DNA of 13,746 nucleotides from Methanospirillum hungatei (GTDB lineage Archaea; Halobacteriota; Methanomicrobia; Methanomicrobiales; Methanospirillaceae). Below, piece after piece: positions 1-8,353 of this stretch; positions within the stretch are counted from its first letter, which is position 1, and each line of letters starts with the position of its first letter. The DNA is taken from NCBI RefSeq assembly GCF_020216685.1, contig NZ_JAIWNS010000141.1:1-13746 (forward strand), written 5' to 3'. Under the pieces are notes generated by a model. That model was not told where the DNA came from and did no database searches. It saw nothing but the letters and a program-made list of their open reading frames with translations. Position numbers and translations under genes: made by a program.

Positions 1-90
1 TTTAAGCCCAATTTTAACAAAATAATTCATCAACTACTGGTTAGAGATTACAGAGTTAAGTTTACATGAAAATTTAAACGCGTAACTTCT
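1..90 (+). mobile_element. Possible 3' end of an insertion sequence abutting pglX
   Basis: AT-rich DNA unlike the C-rich pglX sequence that follows. Frame 1 is open from the window edge to a TGA at 67-69 and would give a 22-residue tail ending in LLVRDYRVKFT, which could be the C-terminus of a transposase; about 20 bases then separate this stop from the point where PglX homology begins. That layout (gene tail, short end, interrupted target gene) is what an insertion sequence end looks like. I do not recognise the family, and the other end and any target duplication are outside the window. It could equally be ordinary rearranged intergenic DNA. Confidence 0.3.
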
Positions 91-937
91 AAATAAAATA
101 TTTATCGAAGCCTATGGCCTTCAGGACGAACTCACCCCTGACGTCCCCCTCTCCGAGATCACCCTCACCTGCAACCCCCATTACCGGTATGACGCAAACA
201 AACCTGAAGAAGAACTCGAAGCTCTCCTCCTGACCGATACCATCAACGAACTCATCTCCTATGCAGTCGGATGCATGTTCGGACGGTACTCACTCGACAA
301 ACCAGGCCTGATCCTTGCAAACCAGGGAGAGACCATCGAAGATTACCTCAAACAGGTACCAAACCCCACATTCAGACCTGACGATGACAACATCATCCCG
401 GTCCTTGATGACGAATACTTCCCTGATGACATCGTAGGCAGATTCAAGAACTTCCTCAAGGTCGTATTTGGTGAAAAAACCCTCTCCCAGAACCTTGACT
501 TCATCGCACGGGCACTGACCGGAAAGAGCACAGCCTCACCAGAGAAGGTCATCAGGGACTACTTCTCGAAGGACTTTTATAAAGACCATGGCCAGCGATA
601 CAAGAAAAGACCCATTTACTGGATGTTCTCATCCGGAAAGCAGCAGGGATTTAATGCCCTCATCTACATGCACCGGTACAATAAAACGACACTTGCAAAG
701 ATGAGAACCGATTACCTCCTCGAACTTGAGGCAAAACTTGATGCAGAACTCACCGCCTTAAGCGAAGACGCGGTCAAGAACAAGGCACGAATCTCGAAGA
801 TCAAGAAGCAGATCGATGAGATGAAGGCATGGGATGAACTCCTCAACAACAAGGCACTTGCCCTCATCGAGATAGACCTTGATGACGGTGTCGTCGTCAA
901 TTATGCAAAGTTTGAAGGACTGGTCCGGCCGATATGA
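86..937 (+). pseudogene. pglX: BREX type 1 adenine methyltransferase PglX, C-terminal remnant
   Basis: PglX is the N6-adenine DNA methyltransferase that marks host DNA in BREX. The open frame runs from just after a TAA at 83-85 to the TGA at 935-937, 283 codons, against about 1,200 for a full PglX. Recognisable C-terminal stretches are [12 protein letters not shown], the [15 protein letters not shown] segment, [15 protein letters not shown] and a Lys/Glu-rich helical region before the end. PglX-like sequence already starts at about position 92, well before the first good ATG (275), so the gene is truncated at its 5' end rather than short. The SAM-binding and NPPY catalytic motifs, which lie in the missing N-terminal half, are absent, so this piece cannot methylate DNA alone. 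It could still be the 3' part of a gene split by a mobile element or an exchangeable segment. Confidence 0.88.
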
Positions 938-1031
938 TGAACCGGGAATCAGGAGAGAAAGACCAGGGAGAGACCTGAATGATGAATATCATGGGTTTGT
1001 ATACTCCACATACCAATCCATCATCACCGGT

Positions 1032-1114
1032 TTACTGTTCATATCGTTCACCCCGAAAAGTGAACAGTAACTTACTCATCGTTATCTTTTTCATCTTTGG
1101 GAATTGAACGATAT
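1032..1114. promoter_or_regulatory. Interleaved inverted repeats upstream of the COG2865 gene
   Basis: Two perfect 10-bp inverted repeats are interleaved. The first is TTACTGTTCA (1032-1041) with TGAACAGTAA (1061-1070). The second is ATATCGTTCA (1041-1050) with TGAACGATAT (1105-1114), two bases before the ATG at 1117. Together they place four GTTCA/TGAAC half-sites in 83 bases. They may be operators for the HTH-containing protein just downstream, or mutually exclusive RNA hairpins, since the arms share base 1041. The repeats are seen; function is inferred. Confidence 0.6.
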
Positions 1115-1116
1115 GC

Positions 1117-2427
1117 ATGAATATTGAAGACCTTATCTATCTGATCCAATCCGGAGAATCAGAAACATTAGAGTTTAAAGAGACAGAAGGGAGACATTTT
1201 CATCATGAAATTGCTGCTTTTGCAAATTCAGAAGGTGGAACAATACTGGTTGGTGTATCAGACTCAGGGAAGATAATTGGAACACAGGTAAAAGAAGCGA
1301 TTGAGAAGATAACCAGTTCTATCCAGTCTATAATTCCTCCACCAAAGATACGAACACAGAAGATTTCTATAGATGGCAAAGATATCCTGGTTGTCACCGT
1401 AGATAAAAGCCCCACACTCTGCTCAATCGGAGGAGTGGTATATATCAGAGCTGGAACAGGAGTAAGACCACTCTCCCTCCAGGAGATAGTAATGCTCTCC
1501 TCAGAGATGGGGACTATCCATTGGGATGAGATACCCATGATCCCCAAAGAAGAGACCAGACCAGAATATGTCAGTTGGTTCTTTGAAAAAGTTGAAGAGA
1601 CACGGGGAAAGGCGATATCTGCAGAAAACCGGGAGCGGTACCTGATAAGTAGCGGAGCACAGAAGAATGAAAAACTTACAAACGCTGGAATTCTATTTTT
1701 TACAGATGCCACATTACATATTTCCTCTGCAAAAATTCGAAAAGTAGGAATGAGTGAAGACGGACCCCAGTGGAGTGAGGACTATGAAGGACCGGTATGG
1801 AAAGTCATTGATGAGGCATACAGCAGTATCATCCGGGATATAAAGAGGGTTGATATCGTATCCGGAACCAGAAGGATTAGATTAGAGGAATATCCTCCCC
1901 GGGCGATTCGGGAGGCATTAATTAACGCTGTTACTCACCGTAACTATACCATAAGTGCTGATGTGAAGATACTTGTGTATCCGGACCGGCTCGAGATAAA
2001 AAATCCGGGTTCTCTCATGCCGGGGGTAGATATCAAGGATCCTGAGCATATCCCCCGTAATCCATCACTATCCAACCTCTTATTTGACACAGGGTACATC
2101 GAGCGATATGGATATGGGATTATGATGATAGAAGAGGAAGTCCGTGCCCATCAGTTCTGTTCGGTAGAGTTTAAGGTATCCCCGGCATCGTTCACCGTTA
2201 TATTCAGGAAAGACTTCTCAAAAATCCTTGATGAGATAGACAACCAGATCCTGAAACTGGTTCAGGTACCTGCAAAGAGTGGAGATATTGCAGCAAGACT
2301 TGATCTCTCAAAGAATACGATACTCAAGAGGATCGAGAAACTTGAGAAACTTGGTCTTGTTGAAAAGAAGGGATCAGGTCCGAAGACATCGTACAGTGCT
2401 ACACATACTAAGGGGAGAGGGGGTTAA
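1117..2427 (+). CDS. COG2865-type AlbA_2/Schlafen ATP-binding transcriptional regulator in BREX locus
   Basis: 436 residues. The N-terminal AlbA_2 (divergent AAA-4) domain spans about residues 8-125, with the ESETLEFKE opening and AAFANSEGGTILVGV. A GHKL-like HATPase_c_4 region follows at about 240-350; REALINAVTHRNY contains the N-box Asn270, followed by RLEIKNPGSLMPG. A winged-helix domain covers about 365-430 (SGDIAARLDLSKNTILKRI). Family members are treated as ATP-binding transcriptional regulators, and genes of this class are common passengers between pglX and pglZ. The stop shares one base with the pglZ start (TAATG), so the two are probably co-translated. The 5' half is more AT-rich and uses different codons from pglX and pglZ, which suggests later insertion. 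I infer a role in controlling BREX or guarding it, perhaps through the repeats at 1032-1114. ATG 1117 is chosen because it starts immediately before the domain; no strong ribosome site is seen. Confidence 0.85.
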   Translation: MNIEDLIYLIQSGESETLEFKETEGRHFHHEIAAFANSEGGTILVGVSDSGKIIGTQVKEAIEKITSSIQSIIPPPKIRTQKISIDGKDILVVTVDKSPTLCSIGGVVYIRAGTGVRPLSLQEIVMLSSEMGTIHWDEIPMIPKEETRPEYVSWFFEKVEETRGKAISAENRERYLISSGAQKNEKLTNAGILFFTDATLHISSAKIRKVGMSEDGPQWSEDYEGPVWKVIDEAYSSIIRDIKRVDIVSGTRRIRLEEYPPRAIREALINAVTHRNYTISADVKILVYPDRLEIKNPGSLMPGVDIKDPEHIPRNPSLSNLLFDTGYIERYGYGIMMIEEEVRAHQFCSVEFKVSPASFTVIFRKDFSKILDEIDNQILKLVQVPAKSGDIAARLDLSKNTILKRIEKLEKLGLVEKKGSGPKTSYSATHTKGRGG

Positions 2428-5045
2428 TGGCAATCCTGAGTATTGAGAAGACAACCGCTGCAATCCTGGAAAAATTCAGAAACCTCTCCGAATTTGAGAC
2501 CAGGAAGATAGTCTTCTGGTACGACGGGGAACAGACCGCCGGGGAAGAGGACCTGACCCATATCAGAGAGGCGCTCTCCGAACAGGGCATTGCAATGCAT
2601 ATCCTGGACGGGAACTCCTTTGCCACCAAAAAACTCCTTGAACATGACGACACCACATCGTCCTATCTCATCTACTCAGCCCAGCCTGAACCAGACTATG
2701 AGAAGAACTGGCTCCTCGACATCCAGCTCTACTCCGAGAGGTTTGAGAACAGCCGGATATCAGACATCAAGGCAGAGATAGGGATCGAGGGATATGACCT
2801 TGACATCTTCCTTGGAGCACACCTGAAATTCTTCTCAAACAAGAGACGAGCTCTTGCGTTTAAGAAATGGTATGAACCATCCTGGAGAGAAGACGACTGT
2901 ATCAGAGGAATGCTCGCCGTCCTCTCAGGAGCTGCTGCCCCTGACATCCGTGAGATAACAAAGTCGGTCCTGATGGACTCACTTCATGAAGAAGACAATA
3001 CCATCTGGGAGCAGATAACAAAGTTTGACCTCACCGGACGATTCTGGGAGATAGTCCGGAAACAGTTCGGCTACTACCAGGAGAGCCCGACCCTGAAAAA
3101 ATTCTTCGTAAGCCTTCTCATCACCCATATCGACCGTCATACAACCCTCCCGCTCGGTCATCTCGAACAGTTCGTCAATACAAAACGACAGGGGAATGAA
3201 TGTGAGTTGTTCATCTCCGGATGGATGCATCACGCCCGTGATTCGGCCAGGTTTGACAGGTACTGCGCAGACCTATTAGCAGAAAACGATAAGAAACTTG
3301 AGAAAGAACTGACCTCCATCGTGCATAATCAACCCGTAGAATCCTACCTACAACCCGAAGCACCTGACATCTTTGACAAGAGCATCATCAGGAAGATAGT
3401 ATCAACCCTCATCGATGGCGGGCAGGACTATGACATGTACCTCTCCTGGATAGAGGCGAGGAAGACAAAACACTCCTACCAAAAGTTTGAGGACATTTAC
3501 ACAGCCCTGGTATCTGCAATAGAACTCATCCGGTTTGCACAGCAGTGTGAAGAAGAGAAAACCATCGCACGTACCCCTGCTGAACTCTTCCGGGCCTATA
3601 CCGACCGATACTACCTCCTTGATTATCAGTACAGGAAATTCTACACCTCCTATGACAAAACCAGTGATACACAGATCCTAAAGACCGGTATCAGGGAGAT
3701 GGTCGAGCGGCAGTACCTCCATATCACCCAGAAGATCCAGATGAAATGGAGTGACCTTATATCAGCCCAAGGCCTGACCACCTGGGGAGTTGAACTCATA
3801 CCATCCCAGGAAGAGTTCTATACCGCCCATGTGGATGCGATCATACAAAGAAACGACCGTGATAAGGTTGCGGTCATCATCTCCGATGCCATGCGGTACG
3901 AGGTAGCGGTTGAACTCAAAGAAACCCTCAACAGGAACATGAACGGAACCAGTGAACTCAGCTCAATGGCCGGATGCCTCCCGTCATATACAAAACTGGG
4001 GATGGCAGCACTCCTCCCTCATGAACGCCTGACATTTCAAAAGGACCACATCCTCGTTGATGGCATGAACTCTGACGGCATTGAAAACAGGGAAAAAATC
4101 CTCATGAAAAAGGAAGCTGAGTCTATAGCCATCCGGTTCAAAGAACTCCGGGACCTCAAAAGGGATGACGCACGGGAGAGAATCAGAGGAAAACGGGTTA
4201 TTTACATCTATCACAACAAGATAGATGACACCGGAGACAACCTGCAATCCGAAGATGAGGTGTTCAAAGCCGCTGATGAAACGATCCATGAGATAGAAGA
4301 CATGGTAAACCGCCTGGTCAATTCACTCAACATCAGTAACATCTTCATCACGGCAGATCATGGATTTCTCTATACCCGTAATGCCCTTGAAGAACTCGAT
4401 GTCATAGACGTCTCCGGATTTGATAAAGACCGGTTCATCTCCTCAAACAAACGGTTCATCATCAGCAGTGAAAAGACCGACCTTATGAACACCCATCGTT
4501 TCCTCATGGATTACATCGTCGATACACAAAACCCGCTCTATATCTACACCCCCTCTGCAGATCTCAGGTTTAAAATGAGCGGAGGTGGACGAAATTTTGT
4601 CCATGGCGGATTGTCATTCCAGGAGATAGCAATCCCGGTCCTCCTCTATAACCATAAGACACTGACCGACCTTGATAAAAAAGGGATCGAGTATGGAAAG
4701 GTTGGTATCATCCTCATCGGACAGACCAGGAAGATAACGAGCAATCCGTTTAAAATTACCCTATTCCAGACCGAAAACGTAACGGAGAAACGAGGAATCC
4801 TCAAATGCAGGATTGCCCTCTATGATAACACCGGAGCCAGAGTCAGCGATGAGAAGGTTATTCTGGCCGACAAAACCACAGATGATCCAAACCAGAGAAA
4901 AATTTCTATCACCCTGACGATGAACAGTACCATTCAAAATGGAATATACACCCTGAAAGCCATAGATGAAGATGTAAAGGCAACATTCAGGGATGTCCTT
5001 GAGATACCCGTTGAAGTTGATATTTTAATAACCGATGATTTTTAA
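2427..5045 (+). CDS. pglZ: BREX type 1 phosphatase-like protein PglZ
   Basis: 872 residues, the usual length for BREX-1 PglZ. The N-terminal half (1-450) is the family-specific helical region. The alkaline-phosphatase-superfamily domain spans roughly 475-760, with metal-site motifs VIISDAMRYE (Asp487) and ITADHGF (Asp644, His645), and PSYTKLGMAALLP with Thr522 as a possible nucleophile-position residue. PglZ is a core BREX component required with PglX and BrxC for exclusion of phage; its exact substrate is not settled. A purine-rich ribosome site (AGGGGAGAGGGGG, 2411-2423) lies just before the start, and the ATG overlaps the previous stop by one base. Codons strongly favour C-ending Leu/Ile/Thr, like the pglX remnant and brxL, marking these as one inherited block. 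The frame is intact, with no visible lesion. Confidence 0.95.
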   Translation: MAILSIEKTTAAILEKFRNLSEFETRKIVFWYDGEQTAGEEDLTHIREALSEQGIAMHILDGNSFATKKLLEHDDTTSSYLIYSAQPEPDYEKNWLLDIQLYSERFENSRISDIKAEIGIEGYDLDIFLGAHLKFFSNKRRALAFKKWYEPSWREDDCIRGMLAVLSGAAAPDIREITKSVLMDSLHEEDNTIWEQITKFDLTGRFWEIVRKQFGYYQESPTLKKFFVSLLITHIDRHTTLPLGHLEQFVNTKRQGNECELFISGWMHHARDSARFDRYCADLLAENDKKLEKELTSIVHNQPVESYLQPEAPDIFDKSIIRKIVSTLIDGGQDYDMYLSWIEARKTKHSYQKFEDIYTALVSAIELIRFAQQCEEEKTIARTPAELFRAYTDRYYLLDYQYRKFYTSYDKTSDTQILKTGIREMVERQYLHITQKIQMKWSDLISAQGLTTWGVELIPSQEEFYTAHVDAIIQRNDRDKVAVIISDAMRYEVAVELKETLNRNMNGTSELSSMAGCLPSYTKLGMAALLPHERLTFQKDHILVDGMNSDGIENREKILMKKEAESIAIRFKELRDLKRDDARERIRGKRVIYIYHNKIDDTGDNLQSEDEVFKAADETIHEIEDMVNRLVNSLNISNIFITADHGFLYTRNALEELDVIDVSGFDKDRFISSNKRFIISSEKTDLMNTHRFLMDYIVDTQNPLYIYTPSADLRFKMSGGGRNFVHGGLSFQEIAIPVLLYNHKTLTDLDKKGIEYGKVGIILIGQTRKITSNPFKITLFQTENVTEKRGILKCRIALYDNTGARVSDEKVILADKTTDDPNQRKISITLTMNSTIQNGIYTLKAIDEDVKATFRDVLEIPVEVDILITDDF

Positions 5046-5057
5046 ACGTGATGAGAC

Positions 5058-7121
5058 ATGACTGACCCTACCTCCGGACCACTACCAGAACAGGGCAATG
5101 ACCCTGATACAGATACAAAGCTCAACACCTGGTTTCCCGGCAGGGTGGTCAGAAAAGACCTCACCATAAAACTCAAAGGGTCAAATAACGTCCCCGTATA
5201 TGTTCTTGAATACCTGCTTGGATCCCATTGTGCCACCGATGATGAATCACTCATACAAGAAGGAGTAGCAAAAGTAAAACGGATTCTGGCAGACAACTAT
5301 GTACGGCCAGATGAGGCTGAACTCATTAAATCCAGGATCAGGGAGACCGGGTATTACACCGTCATCGATAAAATAACCGTCCGGCTGAATGAAAAGAGGG
5401 ATGTGTATGAGGCAGAGTTCTCATCACTTGGGATCAAGGAGATCGAGATAGAACCTGAGACGGTACGTAAATACGAAAAATTACTCGGGGGTGGGATATG
5501 GTGCATCGTCAAGATGGAATACCTCACCGATGGGTCGCGATCACCTTTTGTTATCGCAAGTCTCAAGCCGATTCAGATCCCGAACATGGATATCAATGAA
5601 CTCATCGACCGAAGAAAATACTTCACCAAAGATGAATGGATCGATATCCTGCTCCGGACCGTCGGGATGGAACCTGACACCCTTGACTATACGGTAAAAT
5701 GGCACCTCCTCCTCCGGCTTGTTCCCCTGGTTGAGAATAATTACAACCTCTGTGAACTTGGGCCGCGAAGCACCGGGAAATCGCACGTATACAAGGAGAT
5801 ATCACCAAATTCAATCCTCATCTCCGGTGGGCAGACCACCGTTGCAAACCTCTTTTACAACCTGAGCCTGAGGCAGGTCGGACTTGTGGGGCTGTGGGAT
5901 GTCGTAGCCTTTGATGAAGTGGCCGGAATCAGGTTTAAGGACAAGGATGGTATCCAGATACTCAAGGATTACATGGCATCCGGTTCATTTGCACGGGGAA
6001 AAGACCAGATCAATGCACATGCATCCATTGTATTTGTGGGAAACGTCAATGAAAGTATCCAGTCATTACTGAAAACCGCCCATCTCTTTGCTCCCTTCCC
6101 TGAGGCCATGAACAATGACAGCGCCTTTTTTGACCGGATACACTACTATCTCCCCGGTTGGGAAGTTCCCAAATTCAGACCCGAACATTTCACCATGCGG
6201 TATGGATTTATCGTTGATTACCTGGCCGAATACCTCCGTGAGATGAGGAAACGATCCTTTAGTGACACCATATTCAAGTACTTCAGATTTGGCAGTAACC
6301 TGAACCAGCGTGATACTATTGCCATTAAGAAAACCTGCTCCGGCCTGTTAAAACTCATCTATCCGGATGATAGTGCCACAAAAGAAGAGGTCCGTGAGAT
6401 ACTGGAATATGCACTTATCGGTAGAAGAAGGGTCAAAGAACAACTCAAAAAGATCGGAGGGATTGAGTTTTACGATGTGAACTTCTCCTATTTCGATAAC
6501 GAAGAAGGGACCGAGCATTTCGTCACCGTCCCGGAGAGCGGGGGGAGCAAATTAATCCCCGAAGGATTGACCAAACCAGGTCAGGTATACTCGGTAAGTC
6601 GAAATGAAGAGGGGAAAATAGGAGTATACAAGTTTGAACTCCAGGTTATACCAGGCTCTGGAAAATATGAAAAATCAGGTCTTGGATCAAATATGAAAGC
6701 AAAGGAATCAGTCCAGACCGCTTTTCATTATTTTAAAGCCAATGCAAAGTCTGTAAGCCAGAGCATCTCCACCAAGGAACGGGATTATCAGCTCCATGTC
6801 CAGGATCTCATGGGTGTAGGAATGACAGAAGAACTGGCTCTTCCGGCCTTTATCAGTCTCTGTTCCGGTGCTCTTGCAAAACCGGTTCATGAGTCGATTG
6901 TCATTCTCGGGACTTTCACCATCGGTGGATCAATAAGCATCATTGATAATCTTGCAGATCTCCTTCAGATTGCCCTTGATGCCGGGGCAAAAAAAGTCCT
7001 GATACCAATCTCATCAGCAGGGAAGATCTCGGTTGTACCCCCTGACCTCTTTAGTAAATTTCAGATATCCTTCTATGAAGATCCGATAGATGCGGTGTAT
7101 AAATCGATTGTCTTGTCATAA
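5058..7121 (+). CDS. brxL: BREX AAA+ / Lon-like protein BrxL
   Basis: 687 residues, typical for BrxL. Domains in order: an N-terminal region to about 190; an AAA+ ATPase core with Walker A GPRSTGKS (235-242, Lys241) and Walker B VVAFDEVAG (Asp286, Glu287); and a Lon-protease-like C-terminus from about 575 (QDLMGVGM to the end, including LGTFTIGG and AGAKKVLIP). In Lon the catalytic Ser lies in GPSAG and the Lys in GGLKEK; here the aligned segments read GMTEEL and DNLADLL, so both catalytic residues appear to be missing and proteolysis is unlikely. Published work on BrxL describes a DNA-binding, MCM-like assembly. It lies 12 bases after pglZ in the same operon, with a weak GATGAG ribosome site. 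It ends the BREX block; the next gene-like sequence is convergent. Confidence 0.94.
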   Translation: MTDPTSGPLPEQGNDPDTDTKLNTWFPGRVVRKDLTIKLKGSNNVPVYVLEYLLGSHCATDDESLIQEGVAKVKRILADNYVRPDEAELIKSRIRETGYYTVIDKITVRLNEKRDVYEAEFSSLGIKEIEIEPETVRKYEKLLGGGIWCIVKMEYLTDGSRSPFVIASLKPIQIPNMDINELIDRRKYFTKDEWIDILLRTVGMEPDTLDYTVKWHLLLRLVPLVENNYNLCELGPRSTGKSHVYKEISPNSILISGGQTTVANLFYNLSLRQVGLVGLWDVVAFDEVAGIRFKDKDGIQILKDYMASGSFARGKDQINAHASIVFVGNVNESIQSLLKTAHLFAPFPEAMNNDSAFFDRIHYYLPGWEVPKFRPEHFTMRYGFIVDYLAEYLREMRKRSFSDTIFKYFRFGSNLNQRDTIAIKKTCSGLLKLIYPDDSATKEEVREILEYALIGRRRVKEQLKKIGGIEFYDVNFSYFDNEEGTEHFVTVPESGGSKLIPEGLTKPGQVYSVSRNEEGKIGVYKFELQVIPGSGKYEKSGLGSNMKAKESVQTAFHYFKANAKSVSQSISTKERDYQLHVQDLMGVGMTEELALPAFISLCSGALAKPVHESIVILGTFTIGGSISIIDNLADLLQIALDAGAKKVLIPISSAGKISVVPPDLFSKFQISFYEDPIDAVYKSIVLS

Positions 7122-7296
7122 GTAGACATCACAGCACGTTCTTTTATTGATATTCATGTTAGGATCTCACACCCTCCAGAAACAATAAATTCCCTACTCC
7201 GCACCCCCCAAAAACCGGATAATTTTGTTTTATTCCGTCATAATTTAATATATAAAATCACATATTTTTTAAAAATAATATGAACTAACAAGAAGA
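7122..7296. other. Convergent AT-rich spacer after brxL
   Basis: No gene is visible. T-rich runs at about 7140-7150 and 7222-7235 could act as archaeal oligo-U termination sites for brxL, and the A-rich stretch 7266-7280 could do so for the opposite strand. There is no clear stem-loop. The spacer separates the BREX block from the hsdM debris. Confidence 0.35.
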
Positions 7297-7575
7297 TCAC
7301 ATCGCCACTATTCTGCTCATAAGCAGACTGGCAAACCAGTCCACAAATCCGGAACAAACTGTCAACGGCGTGAAGAAGTTCCCTTTCCTCTTCCCCGAAT
7401 CTTTCGCGAAATTGCTGATCAGGTACTCATAGGCATCACCCAGGAGATCGTCACCATCCGCCCGGTTTGAACTGAAATCAAGAGCAGGGTTCTCATATAT
7501 CGTGATGAGCTTTGTGAGCCGGTCTACCATCTCCTTCCCTCTCCCCATTTTATCATCCGAGTTAAAATCATCCGG
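7297..7575 (-). pseudogene. hsdM: Type I restriction methyltransferase HsdM, internal fragment
   Basis: Read on the - strand, the segment carries hallmark HsdM sequence: GKEMVDRLTKLI, ENPALDFSSNRADGDD, LLGDAYEYLI, then SGKRKGNFFTP, the motif just before the SAM-binding part of a type I N6-adenine methyltransferase. Homology continues upstream of the first ATG (7546-7548) to a stop at 7576-7578, so the true reading frame began further upstream. After FFTP (near 7375) the sequence leaves the family and reaches a stop at 7297-7299. The SAM-binding and NPPF motifs are missing, as are hsdS and hsdR. This is a two-sided fragment of roughly 90 codons from a protein of 500 or more, and cannot be active. 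Confidence 0.8.
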
Positions 7576-7709
7576 TCAAATGTTAACCGAGGGCATTCAT
7601 CAAGAATCTCAGCGAATTTAGTCAGGAAATAAAAAAACGAAGAGTGCTCCTTCACTATGGGAGAGTTCAGAGAGGATAACTCATTTAGGAAAAATTCAAG
7701 TTCTACCAT
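7524..7709 (-). CDS. Short hypothetical ORF, possibly frameshifted 5' part of the hsdM fragment
   Basis: 61 codons on the - strand starting MVELEFFLNELSS and overlapping the hsdM fragment in another frame. The stretch ILDECPRLT meets the hsdM frame (PDDFNSDDK) at about 7575-7585, so it may be the upstream part of the same gene displaced by a frameshift; I cannot confirm HsdM similarity in its N-terminus. The last 20 codons are simply hsdM DNA read out of frame. Its ATG is only 14 bases from the divergent vapB start, leaving little room for a promoter. Confidence 0.3.
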   Translation of the reverse strand: MVELEFFLNELSSLNSPIVKEHSSFFYFLTKFAEILDECPRLTFDRMILTRMIKWGEGRRW

Positions 7710-7723
7710 AATAAATACCCTAT

Positions 7724-7948
7724 ATGGAAGTCGGTAAGGGAGCAGATAATGGACACATCTTCATCCCTTTACCATTAAGAAAAAAATATAATCTTAATGA
7801 TGGGGACACGATAATTTTTGAAGAACGAGAAGGTGGTCTTTTACTCAAACCTCGCTCGAAATTATCTGTGCTCATGGGTGCATATACTGAAGACGGACTA
7901 TTAGACGATCTGGAAAAATTAAGAGAACAGGAACGTTCTTTGGTATGA
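7724..7948 (+). CDS. vapB: AbrB/MazE-type antitoxin, VapB-like
   Basis: 74 residues. The N-terminal 48 form a SpoVT-AbrB swapped-hairpin DNA-binding domain: GHIFIPLPLRKKYNLNDGDTI followed by FEEREGGLLLKP. The C-terminal tail (ending LRERERSLV-like, about residues 50-74) is the usual toxin-wrapping segment. It overlaps the toxin start by four bases (ATGA, 7945-7948), the classic coupled arrangement. Such antitoxins bind their own promoter and neutralise the partner PIN nuclease. The antitoxin looks intact although the toxin is broken, so it may survive as an orphan that can neutralise related toxins or repress related promoters. No clear ribosome site precedes the ATG. Confidence 0.82.
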   Translation: MEVGKGADNGHIFIPLPLRKKYNLNDGDTIIFEEREGGLLLKPRSKLSVLMGAYTEDGLLDDLEKLREQERSLV

Positions 7949-8332
7949 ATTATCTTTTTGACACACATGCACTCATCACGTTATTTCATAACGAACCAGG
8001 TTATGAAATAGTTCAATCTATCTTTGAGGAGAGAGAATGGAAAGGCAGATGGATATATATGAACCGTTACACTAACCGAATTGAAGTACCTCTATTTTAA
8101 AAGATTTGGAGAAGATGAGTCAGAAAAACGTTTACATCCTATCCTCACATCCAATCTTACAATAATTCCGGTAACAATTTCTATTGCCCTGTCGGCTGGA
8201 TCCATCAAAAAAACAGGTATTTCGCTGGCACATGCCATTATTGCGTCAACGGCACGGGAAATACGGGCTGTAGTTGTAACTGGTGACATTCATTTCTCTG
8301 TAATGGGGATTGAGATGAAAAAATACAGGTGA
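7945..8332 (+). pseudogene. vapC: VapC PIN-domain toxin, frameshifted and missing an active-site acid
   Basis: PIN toxins are Mg-dependent ribonucleases with four conserved acidic residues. The start reads MNYLFDTHALI (first Asp at residue 6), and after codon 38 the frame runs off to a TAA at 8098-8100. The rest lies one frame over: TVTLTELKYLYF (second acid), ISLAHAIIAST, then VVTGDIHF (fourth acid), stopping at 8330-8332. Dropping one A at 8062-8063 joins both parts as IYMTVTLTELKYL and gives a 128-residue VapC, the normal size. Where the family has LADAIIA, this gene has LAHAIIA (CAT at 8231-8233), so the third acidic residue is His. It is therefore doubly disabled, unless the extra A is a sequencing error, in which case it is still a probable catalytic variant. 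Confidence 0.85.
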
Positions 8333-8353
8333 AGCCTAGTCATAAACCGATAC

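Noticed and set aside
879..1070. 63-codon + strand ORF overlapping the pglX end
   Set aside because: Overlaps pglX in another frame, no recognisable sequence, and its 3' part is simply the inverted-repeat region.
1203..1712. 169-codon - strand ORF
   Set aside because: Lies entirely opposite the well-supported COG2865 gene; composition is that of an antisense shadow.
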